From assembly GCF_900177375.1 (NCBI RefSeq), contig NZ_FWZU01000001.1, forward strand, positions 248,001 through 312,000: a stretch of DNA of 64,000 nucleotides. Reading direction: 5' to 3'. Positions within the stretch are counted from its first letter, which is position 1, and every line of letters starts with the position of its first letter. The translations under genes and the position numbers were made by a program. Below are positions 26,812-34,326 of this stretch, in pieces. The notes below the pieces were generated by a model. It searched no databases. It saw only the letters and a list, made by a program, of their open reading frames with translations, and had not been told where the DNA came from. The stretch is from Desulfovibrio gilichinskyi. GTDB taxonomy: Bacteria > Desulfobacterota > Desulfovibrionia > Desulfovibrionales > Desulfovibrionaceae.

Positions 26812-28785
26812 TTAATCTCCGCTAAGTGCTTCTCTTAAAGCTTCATCCAATTGACCTGTAGTGTATAGGTCCCGAATAACTGTCGGAGCCGTACTGTTAC
26901 TGCCTTTTTTAAAAATGGCAGCAAGCGGGATTGATCTGCTACCCATAGCACGTAGAAAAGCGTCAGCAGTTTTGTCAGGAGCGGTGAGATCCACTTTTAT
27001 ATAACTGAGATTATATTTTTCCTGCCAGCGATTAAGGTTGCCTGATGTGAGAACTGTTTGCTCAAGAATTTTGCAGGATGGGCACCAGTCTGCCGTGAAT
27101 TCTACAAGCATGGCTTCTTTGCCGATTCTCTCCGCAAAGTCATCCTGCTTAAAACTTATCCACTGGGCAGTATGTACAGGCGGAGTCTTGGCCCAGAATC
27201 CGGCGGCAATACAGATGGCAAGTGCTGCAGTTCTTAAAATTATCATACTTGATTTGGTGTTACAGCCGGAGGAAAGTCCCCACATCCACGCCGCAACTCC
27301 TGTGAACCATAAGAAAATAAGTGTGGGTATGAGCATATTTTCAGGCAGAATGCTGATCAGATATATGCACGTTGCTGCAAGGAAAAAACCTGCGGCGCGT
27401 TCAACCCAGAGAGTCCATGCTCCGGGCTTCGGGAATTTTTTTACGAGACCCGGAAATATTGCCATTGCAATATACGGTAGAGCCATCCCCGCCCCGACAC
27501 TTATAAACACACTGCCGATTACATAAGGAGGCTGAATCATGGCCCATCCGAGAACCCCGCCTAAAAACGGACCGCTGCAAGGTGTTGCCAGAAGAGTTGC
27601 AAGCACGCCTGTGAACAAAGCCTGTCTGCGCGGTCCTGAACTTGCGGTACTTATTTTAAGGTCCACTATCGGCAGATTGTAAATTCCGAATAAACTTAAA
27701 CTCAGCGCAAAGACTATTCCGGTCAGTATGATGACAACTGGCGGCTTTTGAAAAATCTGTCCCCATGCCAGTCCTGTAAATCCTAAAATCCCGCTCAGGA
27801 CTCCGAAGTAAAGTATTATACCGATGGCAAAAAACAGATTGTGTTCTCTAAAGCGTCTTCTGCGTTCTTTCTCCTCTTCGTGCTGAGATCCTGCCAGCAG
27901 GGCGGAAAGTTTCAAGCTGATAACCGGAAGGACGCACGGCATAAAATTCAGCAGTAATCCTGCCAGAATCCCGAAAAGAACAGCTGTCGTAAGGTTTGAA
28001 ACTTCAAGGCCGGGGGTAAAAGATTGCGGTTTTAAAGATTCAAGTGAAAATGCAGCGGTTGTTTTCGCTTTAGGCGGAACGGGGATCAGTTCTGATTCCG
28101 TTGCAGTGTTATTGTCAGCAGCGGCAGGGACCGGCTTGATTTCAGTTTTTAAGATCTGTTCAGTTTTATTTATTTGTGCAGAAATATTTTTAAGAGAAAT
28201 TTTGCTCTTATCAGCTTTTTGAGAAGCTTCTAAAAAATGGGGCCACCATTCCTGTGAACTGGCAGGAGAAAGCTTTTCAGGAAGAACTCCCATGCCGAGG
28301 AAGCTTAAGTCAGTCTTGAACGGCATGCACGCAGTTTTTGAGCACATGAGTAGAGAGAGCTTTGCCTGCAGGGTGAAAGATTTCAACCCGGAAGGAATTG
28401 GTATAAGTATGGGAGTAGGGGAAGGGTAGACTTCTATTTTACTACCCGGATTGAAAGGGTCGTCTTTCAGCTTCCCGGCAAGGTAAATAGGTAAAAGCAT
28501 TGTTTTACGCGGGAGCAGAGTTACCTTTAATGTCGTAGGTTGCCCCATTTTCCCGGGGTTATGAGAGTATGTGTACCAGCCGTTCTTGGTTTCAAGAATA
28601 AGGGCGGCTAAAATATCCGTTTGAAGTCCTGTTTTCGCTTGGTCTTCAGGGCTTAGTTTATACAGTTTCCACTTAGTGCTGAGGTTCTGATTTTGATTTT
28701 GAGCACTGTAAGCCTGATTGGGGAAGGCAGCGGCTGTCAGGAATAATATACTGATAAATATTGCTAAATATGTCTTTAAACTCAT
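26812..28785 (-). CDS. DsbD/ScsB-type thiol:disulfide interchange protein
   Basis: The start at MSLKTYLAIF gives 657 residues with a signal peptide ending near AYSA. Order: a periplasmic DsbD-alpha-like domain (about 30-200, Cys pair in LLMCSKTACMPF); a linker; an eight-helix membrane domain (about 260-540) with the paired cysteines of LLNFMPCVLPV and LATPCSGPFLGG; and a C-terminal thioredoxin-like domain with FTADWCPSCKILEQ. It carries electrons from cytoplasmic thioredoxin to periplasmic thiols, used in cytochrome c maturation or disulfide repair. It reads away from the tRNA-Lys prophage boundary. Confidence 0.93.
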   Translation of the reverse strand: MSLKTYLAIFISILFLTAAAFPNQAYSAQNQNQNLSTKWKLYKLSPEDQAKTGLQTDILAALILETKNGWYTYSHNPGKMGQPTTLKVTLLPRKTMLLPIYLAGKLKDDPFNPGSKIEVYPSPTPILIPIPSGLKSFTLQAKLSLLMCSKTACMPFKTDLSFLGMGVLPEKLSPASSQEWWPHFLEASQKADKSKISLKNISAQINKTEQILKTEIKPVPAAADNNTATESELIPVPPKAKTTAAFSLESLKPQSFTPGLEVSNLTTAVLFGILAGLLLNFMPCVLPVISLKLSALLAGSQHEEEKERRRRFREHNLFFAIGIILYFGVLSGILGFTGLAWGQIFQKPPVVIILTGIVFALSLSLFGIYNLPIVDLKISTASSGPRRQALFTGVLATLLATPCSGPFLGGVLGWAMIQPPYVIGSVFISVGAGMALPYIAMAIFPGLVKKFPKPGAWTLWVERAAGFFLAATCIYLISILPENMLIPTLIFLWFTGVAAWMWGLSSGCNTKSSMIILRTAALAICIAAGFWAKTPPVHTAQWISFKQDDFAERIGKEAMLVEFTADWCPSCKILEQTVLTSGNLNRWQEKYNLSYIKVDLTAPDKTADAFLRAMGSRSIPLAAIFKKGSNSTAPTVIRDLYTTGQLDEALREALSGD

Positions 28786-28864
28786 TAATTGACCTTTTTT
28801 AATGAAAAATATAAAAATATTGTTGACAAGTAACGCGATCCACTCTAAACCACTTTTCACGCAC

Positions 28865-28940
28865 GGGTCACTGGCTCAATTGGTAGAGCACCGGACTCTT
28901 AATCCGTTGGTTGAAGGTTCAAGTCCTTCGTGGCCTACCA
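28865..28940 (+). tRNA. tRNA-Lys (CTT), phage integration site
   Basis: A 76-base cloverleaf: acceptor GGGTCAC/GTGGCCT (with a G1-U72 pair), D-arm GCTCAATTGGTAGAGC, anticodon loop ACTCTTAAT (CTT), T-loop TTCAAGT and encoded CCA. A tyrosine integrase gene begins its 3' end 33 bases downstream, facing the tRNA. This marks the tRNA as the attachment target. Confidence 0.95.
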
Positions 28941-28945
28941 GAATA
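28905..28945. other. Probable left attachment site (attL) of the prophage
   Basis: By the usual rule for tRNA-targeting tyrosine integrases, the core should be the 3' half of tRNA-Lys (anticodon stem to CCA). Phage genes start directly to the right, and the tRNA stays intact. The matching attR lies beyond the window, so the core limits cannot be fixed. Confidence 0.55.
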
Positions 28946-28949
28946 AAAT

Positions 28950-29006
28950 AAGGGTGTTACGAGATAGAATAGTCTAATCACAGGCTATCTCGTTCACCCT
29001 TTTTTC
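28950..29006 (+). terminator. Strong terminator after tRNA-Lys, inside the integrase 3' end
   Basis: AAGGGTG plus ACGAGATAG pairs with CTATCTCGT plus CACCCTT, followed by a T-run. The right half lies within the last codons of the integrase gene on the other strand. The phage thus supplies the transcription end for the host tRNA. Confidence 0.8.
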
Positions 29007-30038
29007 TGTTCTGTTCACCATTTCACTCACCTTTTGTTTTTTTACTGGCCTGTCAAAAGCTCCTTCTAAATCAAGACTTGTCATTCCTAATGAGTGCAAA
29101 TAGTGCGCTGTTGTCGTGACTGCTTTATGTCGTAGAAGTTTTTGAATATCAGGTAATGAGTAGCCTTTATCAGCGAGTATCGATGCTGACAAGTGCCGGA
29201 TAGCATGGAAGTTAAAAGGCTTTATTTGGGCCTCTGAACACCACCCGTTCATTAATTTGGTAAATGGACTATATGGCTGAGAAGTTGAGGGGTTGATAAA
29301 AACAAAGCCCTGTAAGCCTGTTTCTAATCTTTGTTCCTGCAAGGCTTCTTTCAATGCGTCAACCATCGGCACGGCATCACGATGAACACCGCCGCCACGT
29401 CTTTTTCTCGTTTCAAGCCAAACTATATTTTTATTGAAATCCACATCTTTCCACTTAAGAGACAGAATTTCGTTTCTTCTGCTTCCTGTATAAAGGAAAG
29501 TTAAAAGCAATCTTTGTTCGTGCGGCTTCACAGAATCAACAAGTGTCCAAAAATCATCTATCGGTGGAATATACTTTTCAGTCTTATCAACTTTGTAGCT
29601 ATCCACTGAAAAGGGATTCTTGGGCGGTAAATCGTGAGCTTTAATGCCCCAATTCCAAGCCGCTACAAGTAACTTTCTATGAACATTAGCACGATGCGGT
29701 GATACTGTTTTAGCTATGTGGTTCAAAGCTCTTTCAACTAAATCATAAGTTATATCTGTGACTGGAGTAAGGCCCGTTTTCGTGTTTTTCATAAAGGTTG
29801 TATAGGCTCTTTCCTTTTCCTTTACGTGTTTCTCACTTTGGCCCCTAGTCTCGCATGAAGTCAGGTAATTCCCCAAAAACACACTCAGCACAATGCCATC
29901 TTCTTTTTGTGTTGATAATGCGCTCTGCATCATAAGTTCCCAAGCTAGGGCATCCTTCTTTGTCGGGAACTGCTTTTCCTTCCTCATCCCATTTACGGAC
30001 TTTCTCCCGTACCATTTTCCTCTCCGTTTCACTGGCAT
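28974..30038 (-). CDS. int: Prophage tyrosine-recombinase integrase
   Basis: The start at MPVKRRGKWYG gives 354 residues. An N-terminal Arm-binding-like segment (about 1-50) and a SAM-like core-binding domain (about 55-145) precede the catalytic domain. Catalytic residues are visible: Arg in FLYTGSRRNEILSLKW, the HAIRHLSASIL box (HxxR), and the second His and nucleophile Tyr in LLRHKAVTTTAHYLH. It inserts and excises the phage at tRNA-Lys. It is the last gene of a leftward operon with the NUMOD-like and 59-residue genes, whose promoter carries the repressor operator. Confidence 0.96.
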   Translation of the reverse strand: MPVKRRGKWYGRKSVNGMRKEKQFPTKKDALAWELMMQSALSTQKEDGIVLSVFLGNYLTSCETRGQSEKHVKEKERAYTTFMKNTKTGLTPVTDITYDLVERALNHIAKTVSPHRANVHRKLLVAAWNWGIKAHDLPPKNPFSVDSYKVDKTEKYIPPIDDFWTLVDSVKPHEQRLLLTFLYTGSRRNEILSLKWKDVDFNKNIVWLETRKRRGGGVHRDAVPMVDALKEALQEQRLETGLQGFVFINPSTSQPYSPFTKLMNGWCSEAQIKPFNFHAIRHLSASILADKGYSLPDIQKLLRHKAVTTTAHYLHSLGMTSLDLEGAFDRPVKKQKVSEMVNRTEKRVNEIACD

Positions 30039-30172
30039 GGTATTTTCTCTCTCAGTTGTCAAAGAACACGCTCGTAAACACATTATAAGCGTGTCCCTTG
30101 CCAATGTCTAACAAACAATAGCTAAAGCTGTTAGGCGGTAGTTCTATGTGGTTTCACAAGGCTTTGCTGACA

Positions 30173-30841
30173 TTATTTCTCCTGTTGTATCATCACGGCT
30201 TCTGGCAATTCCTGATGATACCAATCTAAAGGGCTGAACTGTGCGTCAGGTTTACCGTTTCCATAGCCTGTTTCTATTATTCCCCGTTCATAGGGACATT
30301 TAAAATTAAACTCGTTAGGGTTTATGTAACCGATCTGAACAGTACCCGGTAAGTCTTTCCCGAACGCTTTTAAGTATGCTTTGCTTTGAGCTATAAATAT
30401 CCGTTTCCTGTTAGCTTTAACGTGGAAATAGGCATATCCCTTTTGGTTGATCTGCGGACCTCTTTCGGTGGCAGGTTCGCCAATTCTCCTAATGGTCCCA
30501 CGTTCAGACATTTCATAAGTGGGGCATTTTTCAATGATCACCCATTCCAGACTATGTTTCCGTTTCTCAATAGATTCCTTCAAAGCTTTTTTTTTCTCTA
30601 CTTCTTTGACAGCTACAAACTGAACCGTTTCAGCAAGCCATGCTTTATTTGCGGTAAAGAAATGATTTTTCCAAACCTCAGACATAAGAGTTTTTACCCC
30701 AAGCCCTCCAAGCTGGTTGTAAACTAAATGCCTCCCTGCACGTGCAGGTTGGATATAGTTTCCTGTTTCGGTGTTCTTAAGTCTTCCCTTTGAGTCCACA
30801 GAAAACTTAGTATCTCTAAATCTTCTAAGCTCAAGCGACAT
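30173..30841 (-). CDS. Protein with NUMOD-like repeats, no nuclease domain seen
   Basis: The 222-residue protein contains a segment (about 98-165: WVIIEKCPTYEMSERGTIRR, then GYAYFHVKANRKRIFIAQSKAYLKAFG) that resembles the NUMOD4-type DNA-binding module of homing endonucleases. The N-terminal half (DTKFSVDSKGRLKNTETGNY, then LMSEVWKNHF) looks like a second, diverged copy. I see no HNH or GIY-YIG residues. It might be a DNA-binding protein helping excision, or a remnant of a homing enzyme. It lies between the integrase and a small gene in the leftward operon. Confidence 0.6.
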   Translation of the reverse strand: MSLELRRFRDTKFSVDSKGRLKNTETGNYIQPARAGRHLVYNQLGGLGVKTLMSEVWKNHFFTANKAWLAETVQFVAVKEVEKKKALKESIEKRKHSLEWVIIEKCPTYEMSERGTIRRIGEPATERGPQINQKGYAYFHVKANRKRIFIAQSKAYLKAFGKDLPGTVQIGYINPNEFNFKCPYERGIIETGYGNGKPDAQFSPLDWYHQELPEAVMIQQEK

Positions 30842-31010
30842 TTTTACCCCACTTCATGACTGCGCCAGAGTGGAGGTGTGCGTTTTCTCCAAATTCCCGC
30901 ATTGCTGTAAGTTTCGAGCTGTTCATATCATTTGACCTGAGAAGGTAAGCTGCTTCTTCTTCTGATAAAGTGATATCTTTGTGACCCTTTCCGATAAGTA
31001 AGTACGGCAT
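30831..31010 (-). CDS. Small phage protein (59 residues)
   Basis: An ATG with a GGAG site eight bases upstream opens a 59-codon frame (MPYLLIGKGHKDITLSEEE to KNVA). It overlaps the start of the NUMOD-like gene by 11 bases, typical of coupled phage genes. Its charged, helical composition looks protein-like. I do not recognise the family; an excisionase-like or regulatory role is possible from position only. Confidence 0.6.
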   Translation of the reverse strand: MPYLLIGKGHKDITLSEEEAAYLLRSNDMNSSKLTAMREFGENAHLHSGAVMKWGKNVA

Positions 31011-31411
31011 TGCGGCTCCAATTTTGTTTTAATGACGTTTGCGTTAAGGGGCTGTTTACGTGCGCCCCTCCACGGCCTTTCTGAGCCTTGCCAAATGGTC
31101 CCATGCTATAACTCTCTCGTTTCGAGGCTCAACTAGCACTGCCGAAGGCTTTCGGTCAGATAAGGAGTGAGAGAGTATAATAAAATCTTTTAAAACCCTG
31201 CGTATGTCCTCGTTCTAGGTTGTTCATCCGTTACTTTCTTGGGGGTTCCTCTCTATGAGTGGCGTTCCGTCCCATTATTGAAAGCTGGAGTACTAAACCT
31301 CCCTGCCGACTGCGGGGTAACTTGTCTTATGGGGGCTTTCCTACTTTTCGGAAATTGTATCCGGGGTTGTTCGGTCTGCTTTTCCCTGACTCGTTGTAAA
31401 AATGCTAGATT
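31011..31411 (-). other. Long untranslated leader of the integrase operon
   Basis: About 400 bases lie between the predicted leftward promoter and the first gene. Only very short frames occur on the minus strand (14-58 codons), none convincing. A plus-strand frame at 31239-31436 is Cys-rich and lacks a good ribosome site, so I do not call it. The stretch contains the structured segment at 31107-31180. Confidence 0.45.
31107..31180. ncRNA. Structured element in the integrase-operon leader
   Basis: ACTCTCTC (31111-31118) pairs with GAGAGAGT (31169-31176), extended by flanking TATA/ATA bases. An inner hairpin CCGAA-GGCT-TTCGG (31142-31155) is extended by CTG/CAG. It could act as a leader RNA control element or a site for a protein. 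Confidence 0.4.
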
Positions 31412-31440
31412 GATTTGGACTAGCTGTCAACGTTAAAAAT
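31412..31440 (-). promoter_or_regulatory. Leftward prophage promoter/operator (integrase operon)
   Basis: Minus-strand TTGACA (31435-31440) and TAGCAT (31412-31417) are spaced by exactly 17 bases. The 27 bases from TTGACA through TAGC are identical to the rightward promoter at 32212-32240. The spacer is bounded by CTAG boxes, the likely repressor contacts. Confidence 0.75.
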
Positions 31441-31669
31441 GGTTTTTTGTGGTTGATTTTAACGAAAGATGAAGATGTGAATATATACTAATGAAGAGGT
31501 AATTTTTTTAATAATTTGTGTTTACTTTTAATATACACGGTGATATTTTTTTGGGGTCTTGATTCGCCACTTCAAGACTTTTGCTACTGTATCTATTTAA
31601 AATAACGACTTTAAGGTGTTGGTTGGGGTGTTTTGTTTTTATTAACTTTTAGATGTCGGGAGTAAAGTC
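31441..31669. other. AT-rich region left of the small plus-strand gene
   Basis: No gene is seen. GTCTTG (31557-31562) and CAAGAC (31573-31578) followed by TTTT form a weak terminator-like hairpin. A promoter for the 57-residue gene should lie here but is not obvious. Confidence 0.4.
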
Positions 31670-31843
31670 TTGCAGGTAGATATTAATGGCGCAGACCAGG
31701 CAGATGTAATTGCAACCTTAGCAGCAGCGGGAGAGGATATATGTACTATTTTGCCCACAGCAAAGCACCCAGAAGAACTTGCAGAATTGCTGGGAATGGT
31801 ACTACAGGGAATAAGAGAAGCTGCTGAAAGTATAGAGACTTAG
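31670..31843 (+). CDS. Small acidic phage protein (57 residues)
   Basis: The TTG start lies seven bases after GGGAG. The frame encodes an acidic, helix-rich peptide with repeated Ala/Glu/Leu (for example HPEELAELLGMVLQG). It ends tail-to-tail with the repressor gene, overlapping it by four bases. It sits between the two operator copies, so it may take part in immunity or act as a lysogenic accessory gene. No family is recognised. Confidence 0.55.
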   Translation: MQVDINGADQADVIATLAAAGEDICTILPTAKHPEELAELLGMVLQGIREAAESIET

Positions 31844-32172
31844 TGCTTTAATGAAGTGTCATCTTTTGTGTAATGCCAACCGTTTTTTATTTTAAATTCA
31901 GCTTCCGCACAAAGCTGGATAAAGTTTAGCCCCAAGACTTCTGCCATAGCGAACATATCACGCACTGGCATTTTTCTTGGGGCTTCTTCTTTTGCTCCGT
32001 TTCTAACTCTTCTCCAGCCCGGTCCAGCTCCTTTTCGCTCTGGGAAAGCCTGATCTGCTACTAAAACGTGTTTCAAATTTTTGGAGTTTATTGCTTCGGC
32101 TATAATTGTAACGAGGCATCTTTCAAAGTTTGTTGCTCTGTCTGTTGATGGGAATAATTCTTCGTCTTTCAT
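31840..32172 (-). CDS. XRE-like phage repressor without a peptidase domain
   Basis: The 110-residue protein follows AGGAG. Its C-terminal half has the XRE helix-turn-helix ending pattern (GWRRVRNG, then PRKMPVRDMFAMAEVLGLNFIQLCAEAE), like the ErG..P....l..lA.aLgv..deL pattern of repressors. There is no S24 self-cleavage domain. It is placed between two identical promoter/operator units and has a third related site in its own leader. It is therefore the probable lysogeny repressor. Derepression would then not depend on RecA cleavage; the antirepressor at 58 kb is a candidate trigger. Confidence 0.7.
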   Translation of the reverse strand: MKDEELFPSTDRATNFERCLVTIIAEAINSKNLKHVLVADQAFPERKGAGPGWRRVRNGAKEEAPRKMPVRDMFAMAEVLGLNFIQLCAEAEFKIKNGWHYTKDDTSLKH

Positions 32173-32184
32173 GATGTCTTTCTC

Positions 32185-32202
32185 CTAGTCCAATTAAATC
32201 TA
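32185..32202. promoter_or_regulatory. Third operator-like site in the repressor leader
   Basis: CTAGTCCAATTAAATCTA closely resembles CTAGTCCAAATCAATCTA at 32219-32236. It lies between the rightward promoter and the repressor start. It overlaps the repressor's ribosome-binding region, which would suit autoregulation. Confidence 0.6.
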
Positions 32203-32211
32203 TTTTTAGAA

Positions 32212-32240
32212 TTGACAGCTAGTCCAAATCAATCTAGCCT
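32212..32240 (+). promoter_or_regulatory. Rightward early promoter/operator
   Basis: TTGACA (32212-32217), a 17-base spacer and TAGCCT (32235-32240) face the replication operon. The spacer with CTAG at both ends is identical to the leftward promoter's. Repressor bound between -35 and -10 would shut both. Confidence 0.75.
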
Positions 32241-32270
32241 TTGAAACACGAAATCGATCCAAACCATAAA

Positions 32271-32404
32271 CCCCTACCGGGGAAGTGGCTGAATTCGACT
32301 TTGTACAAATTGGTATCGACAGGTCCAGAGGGTCGCCAAACTATTTGGACCTGTCACTTATTACCAACATCAAAGTGTTGGTAAGTGTCAAGAACAATTT
32401 TTTT
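32271..32404 (+). promoter_or_regulatory. Hairpin-rich early leader, possible attenuator or antitermination RNA
   Basis: Three stems follow each other. The first is CCCC/GGGG (32271-32282). The second is a perfect 10-bp stem, GACAGGTCCA (32318-32327) with TGGACCTGTC (32346-32355). The third is ACCAACA/TGTTGGT plus CACTT/AAGTG (32355-32387) with a three-base bulge. Seven T residues begin 11 bases after the last stem. The layout recalls attenuators or the paired hairpins of HK022 put sites. Confidence 0.5.
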
Positions 32405-32421
32405 GGGAGGGAACAGGAAGT

Positions 32422-32502
32422 ATGAACAAAGTAAAAAACTTCAAACACCCCGTTTCAGGAATTTATGAACAGTGGGCAGAAGTGGGCGAAAGGGCGGCAT
32501 GA
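32422..32502 (+). CDS. 26-residue leader peptide of the early operon
   Basis: The ATG is preceded by AGGAAG. The frame (MNKVKNFKHPVSGIYEQW onward) ends in a TGA that overlaps the start of the Rad52-type gene, the arrangement of a translationally coupled small gene. No function can be assigned. Confidence 0.45.
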   Translation: MNKVKNFKHPVSGIYEQWAEVGERAA

Positions 32503-33284
32503 TGGATTTATCAAAACTAAAAACTCCATTTGCTGCGGCTGATATTGAGTGGAGAGTTCAAAGCGTTGGCAAGGCTGGCAATGGCAATCCTTGGGCTAAG
32601 GTTCTTGCTTACGTCACTAACCGGGCAATTATGGACAGGCTTGATTCTGTTTGTGGTCCTGAGAATTGGCGCAATGAATATCACACGGCTCCAGATGGGG
32701 GAATCCTTTGCGGCATATCTATCAAGGTCGGTGATGAATGGGTCACAAAATGGGACGGAGCAGAAAACACACAGGTTGAAGCTGTAAAGGGCGGCTTATC
32801 TGGGGCAATGAAAAGAGCAGGGGTTCAGTGGGGCATTGGTCGCTATTTGTACGGTTTAAGCGAGGATTTCGCCAAGATCAGTGCAGACGGCAAGAACTAC
32901 CAAGGGGCCAACTCCAAAAAGGGAACCCCTGCTTTTAGATGGACTCCGCCAGATTTGCCGGGATGGGCTTTGCCGGAAGGCGATAAATCCAACTCTAACA
33001 AGTCCGCATCAGAATCTAAACAACAGTCAAACCCCGTTGATAAGATCAAGAAGGAGTTTGACGCAAAAGAGCAAGGCTCTGAACAGTTGGCTAATGCGGA
33101 ACAGGTCAAAGGTGTAAACATCATTTGTACTAATCTCTTTAAAATTAAAGACCGTGCTGAAAAGCTCCACAGGTTGAACGGTTGGCTCAAAACAATGTTC
33201 CCGAAACATGCAGTCATTGAGTCGTCCAAGCAACTAACGGAACAAGCGGCATTAACCTTTATTAGAGCATTCGGAGAAAATTAA
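32502..33284 (+). CDS. Rad52-type single-strand annealing protein
   Basis: I chose the second of two adjacent ATG codons (better spacing from AAAGGG), giving 260 residues. Residues 1-150 match the Rad52/Rad22 phage annealing family: an ADIEWRVQSVGK strand, LAYVTNRAIMDRLDSVCGPENWRNEY, then AVKGGLSGAMKRAGVQWGIGRYLYGL. The C-terminal part is a low-complexity linker plus a helical tail. It pairs complementary single strands in phage recombination, probably with the exonuclease and SSB encoded next. Confidence 0.9.
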   Translation: MDLSKLKTPFAAADIEWRVQSVGKAGNGNPWAKVLAYVTNRAIMDRLDSVCGPENWRNEYHTAPDGGILCGISIKVGDEWVTKWDGAENTQVEAVKGGLSGAMKRAGVQWGIGRYLYGLSEDFAKISADGKNYQGANSKKGTPAFRWTPPDLPGWALPEGDKSNSNKSASESKQQSNPVDKIKKEFDAKEQGSEQLANAEQVKGVNIICTNLFKIKDRAEKLHRLNGWLKTMFPKHAVIESSKQLTEQAALTFIRAFGEN

Positions 33285-33286
33285 TA

Positions 33287-33937
33287 ATGATTGAACTATT
33301 TATAGACATTGAAACTATTCCCGGAGCTGGAAAACCTAAAGCCTCGGAAGTAAAAGCACCCGGTCAGATGAAAAAGGCCGAAACCATCAAAGCGTGGCTT
33401 GCTGAAAACAAAGAATCTGCACTTGATGAGCTTTGGAAAAAGCAGAGCCTTATATCTCTGAAGGGCCGTATCATTTGCACCGGGTTCGCAGTTGGTGACA
33501 ATCCTGTTGAATCTCTTTGTTGGGAAAATGAAGAAGATTTGCTCAAAACTATGTGGGCGAAGGTTCAGGAGCAAAACAAGTTTCAGGATGAAATCAGATG
33601 GGTCGGCTTTAACATCAAACCGTTTGATATGAACTGGCTTTATCATCGTGCCGTCAAGTTCGGTATGAAAGACTTAGCCGCTCAAATTTCCCGTAAACGT
33701 TATTGCGACAGCATAGTTGACATTCGGGAAGTATGGAACGGGGCAGACTATCAGGCAAAAGGTACTGCGGACGAAATAGCCGAGTTCTTGGGCGTTAAAA
33801 GGAAAACTGAGGGCATGGATGGCTCAAAAGTTTTCGGACTCTGGCAGCAAGGTAAACTCAGTGAAATTGCCAGTTATTGTGGTGATGATGTTGAGAGTGC
33901 GAGAGAAATGTATAGAAAAATGGAAGGTACTTTTTAA
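33287..33937 (+). CDS. DnaQ-like 3'-5' exonuclease (DEDD fold)
   Basis: The 216-residue protein begins ELFIDIETIPG (DxE metal motif I). It continues with WVGFNIKPFDMNWLYHRA (motif II, N-x3-FD) and ends with IASYCGDDVESAREMY (motif III, YxxxD). This is a DEDDy-type nuclease resembling predicted PolB-associated phage exonucleases. With the annealing protein it can form a phage recombination pair. Its TAA stop shares one base with the ssb ATG. Confidence 0.82.
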   Translation: MIELFIDIETIPGAGKPKASEVKAPGQMKKAETIKAWLAENKESALDELWKKQSLISLKGRIICTGFAVGDNPVESLCWENEEDLLKTMWAKVQEQNKFQDEIRWVGFNIKPFDMNWLYHRAVKFGMKDLAAQISRKRYCDSIVDIREVWNGADYQAKGTADEIAEFLGVKRKTEGMDGSKVFGLWQQGKLSEIASYCGDDVESAREMYRKMEGTF

Positions 33938-34317
33938 TGGCTGGAAGCATGAACAAGGTAATTATCATTGGTCGAATCGGGCAAGACCCTGAAATAAAAT
34001 ATACTCCTTCCGGTCAAGCTGTAGCCAATTTCTCTGTTGCTACTGACGAAGGATATAAAGACAAGGATAGCGGTCAGAAAGTCGAAAAAACTGAATGGCA
34101 TAATGTAGTTGCATGGCGTGGTACTGCAGAATTTGTAAGTAAGTATCTTGGCAAGGGCCGCTTGGTAATGGTTGAAGGTAAGCTGCAAACTGAAAAATGG
34201 CAGGATAAGAACGGGCAGGATCGGTACACTACTAAAATTCAGACCAGTAATGTTCAGGCTCTTGATAAGCAGGATGATGCAGGACAGCAGGAAGAATATA
34301 ACGGGCCAGCATTTTAA
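33937..34317 (+). CDS. ssb: Single-stranded DNA-binding protein
   Basis: The 126-residue OB-fold protein has NKVIIIGRIGQDPEIKYTPSG (near residue 4), EWHNVVAWRGTAEFVSKYLGKG and WQDKNGQDRYTTKIQ. It ends in an acidic tail closing with Phe (EEYNGPAF), equivalent to the SSB tip that binds partner proteins. It protects phage ssDNA in replication and recombination. Confidence 0.95.
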   Translation: MAGSMNKVIIIGRIGQDPEIKYTPSGQAVANFSVATDEGYKDKDSGQKVEKTEWHNVVAWRGTAEFVSKYLGKGRLVMVEGKLQTEKWQDKNGQDRYTTKIQTSNVQALDKQDDAGQQEEYNGPAF

Positions 34318-34326
34318 GGAGAATAT

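Noticed and set aside
31011..31103. 58-codon minus-strand frame starting MGPFGKAQKGRGG that overlaps the 59-residue gene
   Set aside because: Its ribosome site is weaker, and most of it lies in another frame of a better-supported gene.
31239..31436. 65-codon plus-strand frame in the integrase-operon leader
   Set aside because: Cys-rich, unusual composition, TTG start without a good ribosome site, and it runs through the leftward promoter/operator. Likely chance.
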